From: Romeriopsis sp046049545 | Lineage (GTDB): Bacteria > Cyanobacteriota > Cyanobacteriia > Leptolyngbyales > Leptolyngbyaceae | Assembly: GCA_046049545.1 (NCBI GenBank) | Contig: JBJORF010000058.1 | Span: 1 to 37,051, forward strand | Direction: 5' to 3' | Length of the DNA: 37,051 nucleotides | Shown here: piece after piece, positions 1 through 8,368 of the stretch | Numbering within the stretch: position 1 is the stretch's first letter | How the letters are laid out: each line of letters opens with the position of its first letter | Notes under the pieces: generated by a model | Seen by the model: the letters and a program-made list of their open reading frames with translations, nothing else | The model's database searches: none | Told to the model about the DNA's origin: nothing | Made by a program: the position numbers and the translations under genes

Positions 1-294
1 ATGGGTGCGAAGATGTCCGCAGAGAACACATTCCATACTACTTGCCAGTAGGACTACCCGCCCATCTTATCGTACCCACCATATCTTGACGCACTACCCG
101 GGTGCCTTGGGCCAATGTGTGATCGTGATCATCGACAATATCGGAAATCGCTGAGGCAGTTACGTCGATCGGCTTGTATAAATCCGTTTGGGTAATTCCG
201 GTAAGCTGTGTGATAATTCAGTGTAGATTGGGGCATCATAGAACCAAGGAAAACACCCCACCTAAGCAACGCTGCTGTCGCCTTCCAGAATCCT
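1..294. other. non-coding left edge
   Basis: I see no convincing gene in this stretch. The frames I checked are broken by stops and match no family I recognise. It probably holds the 5' region of the ComFB-like gene. A weak promoter-like pair, TTGGGT at about 188-193 and GATAAT at about 212-217 with an 18-bp spacer, is the best candidate I could find. No obvious Shine-Dalgarno sequence precedes the ATG at 295. Confidence 0.4.
188..217 (+). promoter_or_regulatory. candidate promoter of the ComFB-like gene
   Basis: TTGGGT and GATAAT hexamers are separated by 18 bp, about 80 bp upstream of the ATG at 295. The match to a sigma-70 promoter is weak, and the call rests on position and spacing only. 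Confidence 0.25.
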
Positions 295-843
295 ATGAGT
301 ATTGAAAAGATTGTTGAACAAGCCCTCCAAGATGGCTACCTAACCCCTGCCATGGAAGCGGAAGTCGGTCGCATTTGTGACACAGCTTCTGAATTGTCGA
401 TCGAAGAGTACATGGCCCTGGATCGGTTAATGGGTGCGCTGTTGACGGGCGAAGTGGTCGCGGTTCCGCGTAAGCAGTTCATCAACGTGATGGAAGAATT
501 GGTCTTGACCGAGTCGATCGCGCGGGTGGCGGAGATTGAGGCGACTAGCGATCGCACTTTAGATTTGGGTGATATTGCTGCTTATGCGCTGAACCGATTG
601 CCGCCGCTGTATGCCACCACGGAAGAGGGGGCGAATTATCAGCGGAATCGAGCGAAGGAAGATTTGCACGCGCTGATTGCTCAGTGTGTCAGTGAAGCGA
701 TCGCTCAGAACCTTGATCGGCCCGACTTCTTCCCCGAACGTCAAGCTCTCGGCAAAAACGGTTCCAAGGAAGAAATGCTGTCCCAGGTCAGCAGCTTGCT
801 TCAGGCTTACGCGCCAACCTTCGAAGGTCAGCACGCGCATTAG
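295..843 (+). CDS. ComFB/CdgR-family protein, probable c-di-GMP receptor
   Basis: This 182-residue soluble protein resembles the cyanobacterial late-competence ComFB family. Some members (CdgR) are known to bind cyclic di-GMP and to affect cell size, motility or competence. What I see: an N-terminal helical segment (MSIEKIVEQALQDGYLTPAM), a central conserved stretch around residues 55-110 (AVPRKQFINVMEELVLTESI, then a DIAAYALNRLPPLYATTEEG segment), and a helical C-terminus. There is no signal peptide or membrane segment, so it should be cytoplasmic. The ATG at 295 is the first start that keeps the whole conserved N-terminus. It stands alone and ends at a hairpin shared with the convergent gene. 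Family assignment is fairly secure; ligand binding is inferred from the family. Confidence 0.75.
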   Translation: MSIEKIVEQALQDGYLTPAMEAEVGRICDTASELSIEEYMALDRLMGALLTGEVVAVPRKQFINVMEELVLTESIARVAEIEATSDRTLDLGDIAAYALNRLPPLYATTEEGANYQRNRAKEDLHALIAQCVSEAIAQNLDRPDFFPERQALGKNGSKEEMLSQVSSLLQAYAPTFEGQHAH

Positions 844-891
844 TCAATCCTGTCGGGTTTGACCCACAGCTTGGCTGGAATTTACCACTAG

Positions 892-927
892 TAAACCCCC
901 TCCAATTCTAAGTTGAAGGGGGTTTGT
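892..927. terminator. bidirectional hairpin between convergent genes
   Basis: An AAACCCCC arm and a GGGGGTTT arm enclose a loop of about 16 bases, between the ends of the ComFB-like gene (843) and the convergent phosphatase-superfamily gene (944). T-rich flanks on both strands fit a factor-independent terminator serving both. Confidence 0.6.
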
Positions 928-943
928 TGTTTCAGGCTTGCGA

Positions 944-2362
944 TTAGGCCGCAATTAAGTCCGCGATCGGGCGTTGCATGTAGCTCGGCGGCTGAATGCC
1001 AAACTGGTGAATCAGGCTGGGCGCAATATCCAAGGTTGAGATCTGCTGGCGTGGCCCTGGGGTTGTCCGACGTGGGTCATAGACCAGCATGGCACCCTGG
1101 GGAATATGCGAACCCGTCAGATAAACGCCATCTTCGTGGGGTACGCTGGCGAGGCCCATTTCCGCGAAGGTGAACTTATCCTGGCCGATAAAGGCAACTT
1201 CCGGGCCACGGTAGTTCTGTAATGGGCCAAAGGCAAATTCAAAGAAGCCTGGTTCAACTTCGCCGCCGATGATTTCGTTGCCGACTTCGAGGGTCTTGAT
1301 CCGCTGGCGGAAGGCTTCGCACTTGTCCGCTTCGATGACGACATTGAAAATCGGGGCCATGGCGGGCCGTTCTTCGTATTCGCCCGGTGCGATCCCCAGA
1401 CGACCCATGAACTTTGGCATGTCGGTGATCCCCACGCAGGAGGTGACATGCTCCGCCCGATCGGCCGCTTGACCCATGCTCGTGGTCGTCACCAAGACAT
1501 ACTCCGGATGGCGGGCGACAAAGTCCATTAAGCGCTGACAGAGCCGATCGGACTGGCGCATGGCGTAGTCAATTTCGGCTTTGTAGGTTTCGACCCAGGC
1601 ATCTTCGAGGCCAAATTCTTGGTAGTCCTGGGGGAAGGTCGCGGCCCAGTAGCGGTGCATGGCAGAGGCGACATGATTGGTGAAGAAAGTGGAGAAATCT
1701 GGCTGACTTTTCTCCAATTGATCCATATATAGGTCGAAGCTCAGAATCGTCTGATAGCTGCGACGACGGTTCTTCACATGCTTTTTGACCCGCTCCTTCA
1801 CGAGATGCTGACCAATGTCGGCGAAGGTGCTGGGTTTGATCCCGAGACTAAGCGATCGGGCCAGGAAGTCCTTTGCCGCGCCCATGTTCAGGTCGCTGGA
1901 AACATTCCGGGTGGAGGCGCGCGACATTAGCAGGTTAAATGCTTGAAAGGATTCCCAGGATTGGGGAATGGCATCTTTCTGGGTGGCGAAAGCGTCAGGC
2001 ATGTAGAACGCATAGTTTTCTAGATCCTGCTGCGGCATCGGGAAAGTGAATAACGACCCAAATACGCCGACTTTGACCCCCTGCTTGGCGAGAATTTGCC
2101 AAATCGGTGGAAAAGCCTGATCAACTTCATCTAGGGCTTGGCCAAAATTTTTCAAACCATGCTGCATATCATCCACGCCCCGGTGAACCGTCGGCCAGGT
2201 GCGGGTCGGCGCGAGTTCACCTTGGTCAGCCGCGATCGTCTCGTATTGCTGCGACTGCCGCATCAACTTCGCCAGCGCGGATTGCGGATGCTGGCGAATG
2301 TAATACTCGAAGATCCGGTAGGGCACTTCGTTCAGTTCAAATAGGATGACCTTGCGTGTCAT
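944..2362 (-). CDS. alkaline phosphatase/nucleotide pyrophosphatase superfamily protein with atypical metal site
   Basis: About 472 residues of the alkaline phosphatase fold, related to proteins often found in bacterial polysaccharide loci. The N-terminus (MTRKVILFELNEVPYRIF) is the first metal-site strand, with ELNE where pyrophosphatases carry a G-D-G type motif. PTRTWPT near residue 60 would hold the threonine nucleophile. LVTTTSMGQ stands where family members usually have a SDHGM-type metal ligand pair. YLTGSHIPQG keeps the last histidine, and STLDIAPSLIHQFGI is the typical C-terminal segment. I chose the ATG at 2362; an upstream in-frame start adds 10 residues but the homologous region begins with MTRKV. 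There is no signal peptide. It lies next to glycan genes. Whether it hydrolyses or transfers phosphate, or is inactive, is open. Confidence 0.6.
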   Translation of the reverse strand: MTRKVILFELNEVPYRIFEYYIRQHPQSALAKLMRQSQQYETIAADQGELAPTRTWPTVHRGVDDMQHGLKNFGQALDEVDQAFPPIWQILAKQGVKVGVFGSLFTFPMPQQDLENYAFYMPDAFATQKDAIPQSWESFQAFNLLMSRASTRNVSSDLNMGAAKDFLARSLSLGIKPSTFADIGQHLVKERVKKHVKNRRRSYQTILSFDLYMDQLEKSQPDFSTFFTNHVASAMHRYWAATFPQDYQEFGLEDAWVETYKAEIDYAMRQSDRLCQRLMDFVARHPEYVLVTTTSMGQAADRAEHVTSCVGITDMPKFMGRLGIAPGEYEERPAMAPIFNVVIEADKCEAFRQRIKTLEVGNEIIGGEVEPGFFEFAFGPLQNYRGPEVAFIGQDKFTFAEMGLASVPHEDGVYLTGSHIPQGAMLVYDPRRTTPGPRQQISTLDIAPSLIHQFGIQPPSYMQRPIADLIAA

Positions 2363-2625
2363 AGGAAAAATGGTGCAATCCAGGTGCAACAACGATAAAT
2401 AACGATAAATTTGGCCTGTTTCAAGTTCGGCCTGTGGTGGCGGGCGCAGTCAATTCAGAGAACTCATGCCGCAACTCTATTAAAAGCGAGACCTCTGCTT
2501 GCAGGCAGAACTTCACTGAAAGTTTATCCAGGGTTATTCGAGATTGAACATCGGGATAATACTCGGACGATTCGTGCACTCCAGGGCTAAAATGACACCA
2601 GCATCCACTGAATCTAGCAACTCCG
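2363..2625. other. non-coding region between divergent genes
   Basis: This gap separates the start of the phosphatase-superfamily gene (minus) from the tandem repeat before the glycosyltransferase gene (plus). It contains a duplicated 10-mer AACGATAAAT (2391-2410) and a direct repeat GGTGCAA (about 2372-2390). I see no supported gene and no clear promoter hexamers. Confidence 0.45.
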
Positions 2626-2725
2626 TCTCGACAGCACTGATTACGTTTCGACAGCACTGATTACGTTTCGACAGCACTGATTACGTTTCGACAGCACTGA
2701 TTACGTTTCGACAGCACTGATTACG
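2626..2725. repeat. 20-bp tandem repeat, five copies, abutting a start codon
   Basis: Five consecutive copies of the unit TTTCGACAGCACTGATTACG occupy exactly 100 bp. Copies 2-5 are identical and copy 1 differs only at its second base (TCTCG). The array ends 8 bp before the ATG at 2734, so the last copy covers the usual ribosome-binding position and no purine-rich Shine-Dalgarno is visible. There are no spacers between copies, so it is not CRISPR. Confidence 0.95.
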
Positions 2726-2733
2726 TATACTTT

Positions 2734-3912
2734 ATGCGGACTTTGATCCTCCATAACCATTATCAAATTCGCGGTGGTGAAGATGAAGTTTTTGATGCTG
2801 AAGTGAATTTGCTGAGGGCCTATCAGCACGATGTCATAGTTCACAGTACCACTAACGATCGGGTGAGTGAAATGCCTGCTTGGCGTGCGGCCAAAGAAAC
2901 GATTTGGTCGGATCATAGCTATCAAGCGGTGACGACGATGCTTCAGCAGCAGTCCTTTGATGTGATGCACGCTCACAATACCTTTCCTTTACTTTCGCCC
3001 GCCGTTTATTATGCAGCTCAGCGGGCGCGGGTTCCCGTGGTGCAAACCCTGCACAACTACCGCTTGCTCTGCGCCAATGCTCTGTTGTTTCGCGATGGGG
3101 CGGTCTGCGAACAGTGCTTGCCGCAGCCGTTGCCGATCGCGGGAATCAAGTACGGCTGCTACCGGGATAGTAAAGCCGCGAGTGCGGCGGTTGTGGGAAT
3201 GCTGGCTTGGCATCGGCTGCGGCAGACCTGGACGGAGCAGGTTGATGCCTACATTGCCCTGTCGGAATTTGCCCGCCAGAAGTTTATTGAAGGGGGGCTG
3301 CCGGCTGAGAAGATTCATGTGAAGCCCAATTTTGTTGATCCCGATCCGGGGATGGGTGAAGGTAAGGGCGGATTCATGCTGTTTGTGGGCCGATTGTCGC
3401 CGGAGAAGGGATTGGACACCTTGCTGGATGCCTGGGCGCAGCTCGATTCGCCCTATCCGCTGAAAATTGTTGGGACGGGGCCATTGGCGGCGCAGGTTGA
3501 AGCTGCCTGTGTGCAGCAGCCGCAGATTGAATGGCTCGGCCGTCAGCCGCTGGATGTGGTGTATCAATTAATGGGTCAGGCGACGGCGCTGATTTTTCCG
3601 TCGAAATGGTCGGAGCCCTTTGGGCGCGTGGCAACGGAAGCCTTTGCCCATGGTACCCCAGTGATTGCTTCGGCGATCGGGGCGATCGCTGAGATTGTTG
3701 CGGATGGTTTAACAGGACTGCATTTTCGGCCGAGTGATCCGGTGGATCTGGCGCGGGCGGTGACCGAGTTGCGCGCAATGGTCGATCGGCCAGAATTTGC
3801 GGCAATGCGTCAAGCCGCCCGACAAGAATTTCTGCACAACTATACAGCCGCCCGTAATCATCAGCAGTTGCTCGAAATCTATCGGACGGTAGCGACGCAG
3901 CGGAGTGGTTAG
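2734..3912 (+). CDS. GT4-family glycosyltransferase
   Basis: A 392-residue GT-B fold enzyme of glycosyltransferase family 4, expected to add a sugar from a nucleotide donor to a lipid-linked glycan at the inner face of the membrane. What I see: an N-terminal acceptor domain starting MRTLILHNHYQIRGGEDEVF, a cysteine-containing loop (NALLFRDGAVCEQCLP, then YGCYRD) common in one GT4 branch, the domain linker, and FVGRLSPEKGLDTLLDAW opening the donor domain. SEPFGRVATEAFAHGTPVIA contains the EX7E pair (E294 and E302). Length is normal. The start is the first ATG, directly after the 20-bp tandem repeat array. Donor and acceptor cannot be told from sequence. Confidence 0.85.
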   Translation: MRTLILHNHYQIRGGEDEVFDAEVNLLRAYQHDVIVHSTTNDRVSEMPAWRAAKETIWSDHSYQAVTTMLQQQSFDVMHAHNTFPLLSPAVYYAAQRARVPVVQTLHNYRLLCANALLFRDGAVCEQCLPQPLPIAGIKYGCYRDSKAASAAVVGMLAWHRLRQTWTEQVDAYIALSEFARQKFIEGGLPAEKIHVKPNFVDPDPGMGEGKGGFMLFVGRLSPEKGLDTLLDAWAQLDSPYPLKIVGTGPLAAQVEAACVQQPQIEWLGRQPLDVVYQLMGQATALIFPSKWSEPFGRVATEAFAHGTPVIASAIGAIAEIVADGLTGLHFRPSDPVDLARAVTELRAMVDRPEFAAMRQAARQEFLHNYTAARNHQQLLEIYRTVATQRSG

Positions 3913-3997
3913 CATGCAGGGCTGAGAAGGGTGTGAGTGTTTGCTGGTTTTCCAAGTGTGTTGGTTTCCTAATACTGTTTAGTCTGAGTAATTACTG

Positions 3998-5362
3998 ATG
4001 CTGATGAATCCGTCGTTTTCGCTTAAATCCGGTCTGACGGGCCGTTTCCTAAGTTGGCAGACTTGGATGCTGATGGGCTATGCCCTGCTGGGTCGGGGCT
4101 TTTCCTACTTTGGGGTCGCGCCCCTGTATATGGGCGAGATTAGCTTGATTTTTGGGTTCTTGGCGCTGCTGTTTAACCGATCAACGCGCCACTTTTTCAA
4201 TGACCTGTTGCCCAATCTGCTGCGGGTGCCAGCGGCGGCGATCCTACTGTTATTCATTGGCTGGTGCATTGCCTGCACGATCCCCTATATTCCGGTTTAT
4301 AACCTGGATGCGATTCGCGATTCGGCGACTTGGTACTACAGTCTATTTGCAATTTTAATTGCGCTATTTTTGCTCCATAAGCCGGAGCATTTGTACCTCT
4401 TGCTTTCCCGCTATCGGACGTTTGTGATTATTTTTCTGGCCTTGACCCCGTTTCTGTGGGTGATTACGGGCCTTAAAATCATGCCGACCCTGCCGGGGGC
4501 AAAGGCGGCGATCCTGGAATCTAAAATCGCCGACATTATGGTGCATCTGGCGGGTTGTCTGGCCTTTGCGGTGAGTTTTCGGTTGCAGCAGGTGGGATTG
4601 ATTGGCTTCTTGTTTTTGCTGAATCTGGCGGCGGTGGGTTCGGGGACGAACCGCTCGGGGGCGGTGGCCTTTACGATCGCCGCGTTGATTGTGGTGGTGT
4701 TGTATCCCCGCAGTAAAAAGGTGTGGTTAGTTATCGGGGCGATCGGGGTGGCGCTGCTGGTGATTCTGACGTTCTATCCGGAAACCGTTGCGCCGTTCTT
4801 TAGCAAGTTGTCCAGTATCATTTCGTCGGAAGGCAGTAGTGCGCGGGATGAAGGGACGAAAGAATGGCGCTTGCTGTGGTGGAACAAGATTATCAACTAT
4901 ACCTTCCATGGCCAATATTTCTGGACGGGACGGGGCTTTGGGATTAACTTGGCGACGGTGGACGGATTTGACCCCTTTCAGGATGGGGCGTTGCGCAGTC
5001 CCCACAATGGTCACATGACGATCTTGGCGCGGACGGGGGTGCCGGGATTCATGCTCTGGATCGGGATGCACGCGAGCTGGTTTTTGGGCTGTTTGGCGTT
5101 TTATGTGAAGAGTTTGACCCAGGGCCAGAAAGCCTGGTCGAGTCTATTTTTGTTTCTGATGATCTACTGGATGGCTTTTATGATCACGACTACCTTTGAA
5201 GTGATTATTGAAGGCCCGACGGGCGGTCTGTGGATTTGGACGGTGTTCGGGGTGGGGATGGCCGCGCAGTGGCTCTATCCGCGTATGCCAGAACTGCTCG
5301 ATGGTGAACCCGAGCCAATGTTGGAAGCAGTCGGGTTGGGAGAAGTCGGTGAAGTGGGGTAA
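3998..5362 (+). CDS. Wzy/O-antigen ligase-like polymerase
   Basis: A 454-residue integral membrane protein with about 10-12 hydrophobic segments and a large loop around residues 270-345 (SSARDEGTKEWR..., ...GRGFGINL..., ...PHNGHMTILARTGVPGFM). That loop is the periplasmic region typical of the Wzy_C/O-antigen ligase superfamily. Such proteins polymerise or ligate undecaprenyl-linked repeat units. It follows a GT4 gene in the same direction after 85 bp. The C-terminal tail (PEPMLEAVGLGEVGEVG) is low in complexity and is encoded antisense to the end of the convergent glycosyltransferase gene (88 bp overlap). Ligase versus polymerase cannot be separated here. Confidence 0.8.
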   Translation: MLMNPSFSLKSGLTGRFLSWQTWMLMGYALLGRGFSYFGVAPLYMGEISLIFGFLALLFNRSTRHFFNDLLPNLLRVPAAAILLLFIGWCIACTIPYIPVYNLDAIRDSATWYYSLFAILIALFLLHKPEHLYLLLSRYRTFVIIFLALTPFLWVITGLKIMPTLPGAKAAILESKIADIMVHLAGCLAFAVSFRLQQVGLIGFLFLLNLAAVGSGTNRSGAVAFTIAALIVVVLYPRSKKVWLVIGAIGVALLVILTFYPETVAPFFSKLSSIISSEGSSARDEGTKEWRLLWWNKIINYTFHGQYFWTGRGFGINLATVDGFDPFQDGALRSPHNGHMTILARTGVPGFMLWIGMHASWFLGCLAFYVKSLTQGQKAWSSLFLFLMIYWMAFMITTTFEVIIEGPTGGLWIWTVFGVGMAAQWLYPRMPELLDGEPEPMLEAVGLGEVGEVG

Positions 5363-6648
5363 GGAGTCATCAGGTAGGTCGTCTCTGTGGCGTTCGGATT
5401 GAGGGTTTTGCCGAACGCCTGTTGATAAATCTGATTCCACAGTGCGCCTCGGTTTTCCCAACGATATCCGGCCTCGACGCGGGCCTGCCCGCCTTGGCCG
5501 AGCCGTTGTCGCCAATCCCTGTCGCTGGCGAGGCGTTCCATGGCGATCGTGAGTTCAGCGATCGCTGTTGTCGGATTCGCGGCATTGACCCGTACGCCTG
5601 TCGCGTCGGTGATTTGCATACCGGGGCCACCGAGGTTGAGGCAGAGCACGGGCATGCCAGCAGCCATCGCTTCAACGCAAACGGTCGGCGAAAAATCATG
5701 CAGGCTCGGATGTACGAGCACGTCACAGTCGCCCATCACTTGCAGTGCGTCGCTACGGGATAAACTGCCGAGGAACCGCACCCGATCGCCGATCCCCAGT
5801 TGCTTGACCAGGGCGCGGAGGTTGGACTGATAGGGTCCATCGCCCACAATCCAATATTCGGCCTGGGGAATATTGGCGCAGGCAAAGGCTTTTAAGCCTA
5901 GGTGAAAGCCTTTCCAATGCAGCATCCGGCCCATGCTGAGGAAGCGAACGGGGCGATCGTCCGAGTGGCGCTGCTGTTGAAGGGCGCTTAACTGTTCATA
6001 TTCATGCTGGGTCACTCCCGTTTGGCCGCTGACCATGGTGATTGCCCCTGCCCCAATTTTCCGGAGGCGGGCGGCGGTTTCTTCGGTGCAGGCGACGGTC
6101 AGTCGGGCGCGCCGTGCAGTTAGGCGCACAAACGGATCCAGTTCACTGAACCAGCGGGCTAATTCTCGAACTAACTCAAAGCTGCGATCGCGCCAGTCAA
6201 AGTCGCGCCAAAATGGTTTTGGCGCTGATTCGCCGCCGCCCACGGGCCCCCAGACAAAGGGCACGGGGAGAAGCGACAAAAAGCTCGGTGAGGGATAACG
6301 TCCGTAGGTACCATGGTGGATCAGATCGAATTGCACCTGTTGATGGAGTTTGCGGGCGCGCAGATAGGCCGTGACTTGCCAGAGATAGTAGTGCAGGTAG
6401 ATGTCAGCCTGAAACAGGAATGCACTGCTATGCCAGTTATAGGAATAGCCAAAGGGGTCACAGTAAACCGGATGGAAGCGCGGATGAGGATGTTGCGCGA
6501 GTTCCGCTTCGATCGCGGCCCGATGGCAATTGGAGGTAAACACCCAGACATCGTGTTCCTGGGCGATCGTCATCGCCAGATTCCATCCCACCCCCGGTTC
6601 GGAGCCTTTATGGGGTTCGCAAGCATAAGCTGAGAGTAAGATTTTCAT
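5275..6648 (-). CDS. GT4-family glycosyltransferase with extended C-terminus
   Basis: A 457-residue GT-B glycosyltransferase. It starts MKILLSAYACEPHKGSEPGV, a signature of one cyanobacterial/bacteroidal GT4 branch. FLSMGRMLHWKGFHLGLKAF begins the donor-sugar domain, and DCDVLVHPSLHDFSPTVCVE followed by AMAAGMPVLCLNLGGPG carries the EX7E-type donor site. The last 40 or so residues, after QAFGK, form a Pro/Ser/Thr-rich tail (for example YPTSPTSPNPTAS) that goes past the expected family end. Its coding region overlaps the 3' end of the Wzy-like gene by 88 bp on the opposite strand. The tail may come from loss of an earlier stop codon. Confidence 0.85.
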   Translation of the reverse strand: MKILLSAYACEPHKGSEPGVGWNLAMTIAQEHDVWVFTSNCHRAAIEAELAQHPHPRFHPVYCDPFGYSYNWHSSAFLFQADIYLHYYLWQVTAYLRARKLHQQVQFDLIHHGTYGRYPSPSFLSLLPVPFVWGPVGGGESAPKPFWRDFDWRDRSFELVRELARWFSELDPFVRLTARRARLTVACTEETAARLRKIGAGAITMVSGQTGVTQHEYEQLSALQQQRHSDDRPVRFLSMGRMLHWKGFHLGLKAFACANIPQAEYWIVGDGPYQSNLRALVKQLGIGDRVRFLGSLSRSDALQVMGDCDVLVHPSLHDFSPTVCVEAMAAGMPVLCLNLGGPGMQITDATGVRVNAANPTTAIAELTIAMERLASDRDWRQRLGQGGQARVEAGYRWENRGALWNQIYQQAFGKTLNPNATETTYLMTPYPTSPTSPNPTASNIGSGSPSSSSGIRG

Positions 6649-6975
6649 CCCGGTTAGTTAAGGCAAGCGGTTGGCAGATTGGGCGGATTAAGCAGATGCC
6701 ATGAGGGCGCGGCGGTTATCCAAGGTCGATTTATTCAAGGTCAATCAGTCTGTGCTTGGTTCCCTAGCTTAGAGTGATTCTTGTACCACTCAATCTGCCT
6801 AGAGGCTCAGTTTGCCGTCATCCCGAGGCAGGTATTGGGTTAGTCGATGGCAATTACCATCAGTATTAGCCGGGATGATCTTGGTCTAATTATGCCTGAT
6901 TGAAATTGGCTCAGTCTGTAAAATTACGTGGTTGCTTCAATAAGGTTTCATCAATATTCCGGATTTGCCGAGTGA
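6649..6975. other. non-coding gap in the polysaccharide island
   Basis: This 327-bp A/T-richer gap lies upstream of the minus-strand glycosyltransferase and downstream of the flippase gene. I found no supported ORF, tRNA or clear terminator. A CATAAT hexamer on the minus strand near 6889-6894 could be part of a promoter for the glycosyltransferase gene, but no well-spaced -35 box accompanies it. Confidence 0.4.
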
Positions 6976-8301
6976 TTAGCGATTTGCGAGCATCCGTTTA
7001 AATACCAGTAGATCCGATCGTTGCGGAATCAGTGAAGGCGGTGGCACCTTGAGCAGCAATGGGAAACAGAGCATCGTGATGGCTAAGCGGAAGAAACTGG
7101 AGCCAAACAAGGCCAGACTGGCACCGAGTAGGCCAAAGTACTTGACGCAGATCACCGTCGCGGGAACCGCGACGGCTAGTCCAGCAATTTGCAGCACTGC
7201 GACGAGGCCGGGACGGCCTGATGCCATAAAGGCACGGGTCAGCACATAGGTTGCCCCAGCCGTCAAAGATTCTAGGAGCAAGATGCGGAGGGTGTCGGCG
7301 GCTTGGATAAAGTCGGCTCCGTATAGGGTGGCCAAAATCCAGGGGGCACCGACCCCGACGATGAGGCTAGGAACGAGCAGTGCTAAAAGGCTCGATCGGG
7401 TCGCCTGTCCCGTCATTTGAACGACTTCGGGGAGTGGCTTGGCCGCTGTTTTTGGTAACAGGACGGAGACGACGGAGCTTTGGAGCAGGTTGAGCATGCG
7501 GGACAGACTGAGGGCCACAGCATACCAACCAAATTCGCTGCTGCTCAGGACATTGACCACCAGCATCGCCCCAATTTGCAGGTATAGTGTGCCCAACAGT
7601 TCGATGCCATAGGCCCGGATGCCGTAGTCGATCAAGCGATGATAAATATCAAAGCGGGGCAGTTGCCACGATCGAAATTGTTTCCGCAACTGAATTCCCA
7701 TCAAACCCAGCATCGGCAATGTGGGCAGCAGATAAGCAGCGGCCAAGCTCATCGGATTAGCCCAACGGATGACCCCAAAGCCCAGGGCCAGGAGCAGCGT
7801 CAGGCTCCCTTGGAGATAGCGAGCTGCATTCGCTTGGCCAAACCGCTCACAGGCTTCGAGGGCCGAAGAAAAGGTAATGGTGAGCAGCAGCATTGGGGTC
7901 ACGGCCATGGCCCACTGCGTCGCACTGATCACGGTGGCGGAGTAGTTGTTCATCCAAAAGGGGATGATTTGTGCACCGAGGACAGCGGCGATACTGCCCA
8001 AGCCCAAGCTGACGATCGTCGCGGCGGTAAAGAATTTTGCCTGTTCATCGGGATAACGTTTCAGGTTGTAGATCAGCGCCGACGGTACGCCCAGGGTCAT
8101 GATGCAGGAGAAGAACTGCGGCCATAGGATAATCACAGCCTGTTCACCCCGGCCATCGGCCCCCAACAAGCGGGCAATCACAATGCCTGTGAGTAAGTTC
8201 AGCGCCATGACCACGCAGCGCGATAGCATGGTCTGTAAGGTGGCAGCGGTGCCATCTCGACCTTCAAACAGCCAGCGAATTTTTTCCGTAATCGCGATCA
8301 T
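6976..8301 (-). CDS. Wzx-like polysaccharide flippase (MOP superfamily)
   Basis: About 441 residues with 12 or more hydrophobic segments, matching the polysaccharide-transport branch of the MOP/MATE exporters that flip lipid-linked repeat units across the plasma membrane. The first helix region, MLSRCVVMALNLLTGIVIAR followed by LLGADGRGEQ, is diagnostic of this branch: N-terminal helix, then L-G-x-x-G-R-G/E. I chose the ATG at 8301 (MIAITEKIRW). A longer frame opening at 8388 would add 29 non-homologous residues and overlap the upstream glycosyltransferase gene. It lies 67 bp downstream of that gene and is probably co-transcribed with it. Substrate unknown. Confidence 0.82.
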   Translation of the reverse strand: MIAITEKIRWLFEGRDGTAATLQTMLSRCVVMALNLLTGIVIARLLGADGRGEQAVIILWPQFFSCIMTLGVPSALIYNLKRYPDEQAKFFTAATIVSLGLGSIAAVLGAQIIPFWMNNYSATVISATQWAMAVTPMLLLTITFSSALEACERFGQANAARYLQGSLTLLLALGFGVIRWANPMSLAAAYLLPTLPMLGLMGIQLRKQFRSWQLPRFDIYHRLIDYGIRAYGIELLGTLYLQIGAMLVVNVLSSSEFGWYAVALSLSRMLNLLQSSVVSVLLPKTAAKPLPEVVQMTGQATRSSLLALLVPSLIVGVGAPWILATLYGADFIQAADTLRILLLESLTAGATYVLTRAFMASGRPGLVAVLQIAGLAVAVPATVICVKYFGLLGASLALFGSSFFRLAITMLCFPLLLKVPPPSLIPQRSDLLVFKRMLANR

Positions 8302-8368
8302 GGCAGTGCAGCGGTGTGGGTAGGGGAAATGGGAGTCAGGGCGTGAATCGGGAGCAAGGTGCTGCAAT

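Noticed and set aside
2626..2725. Possible CRISPR array
   Set aside because: The 20-bp units are directly adjacent with no unique spacers, and no cas gene is present.
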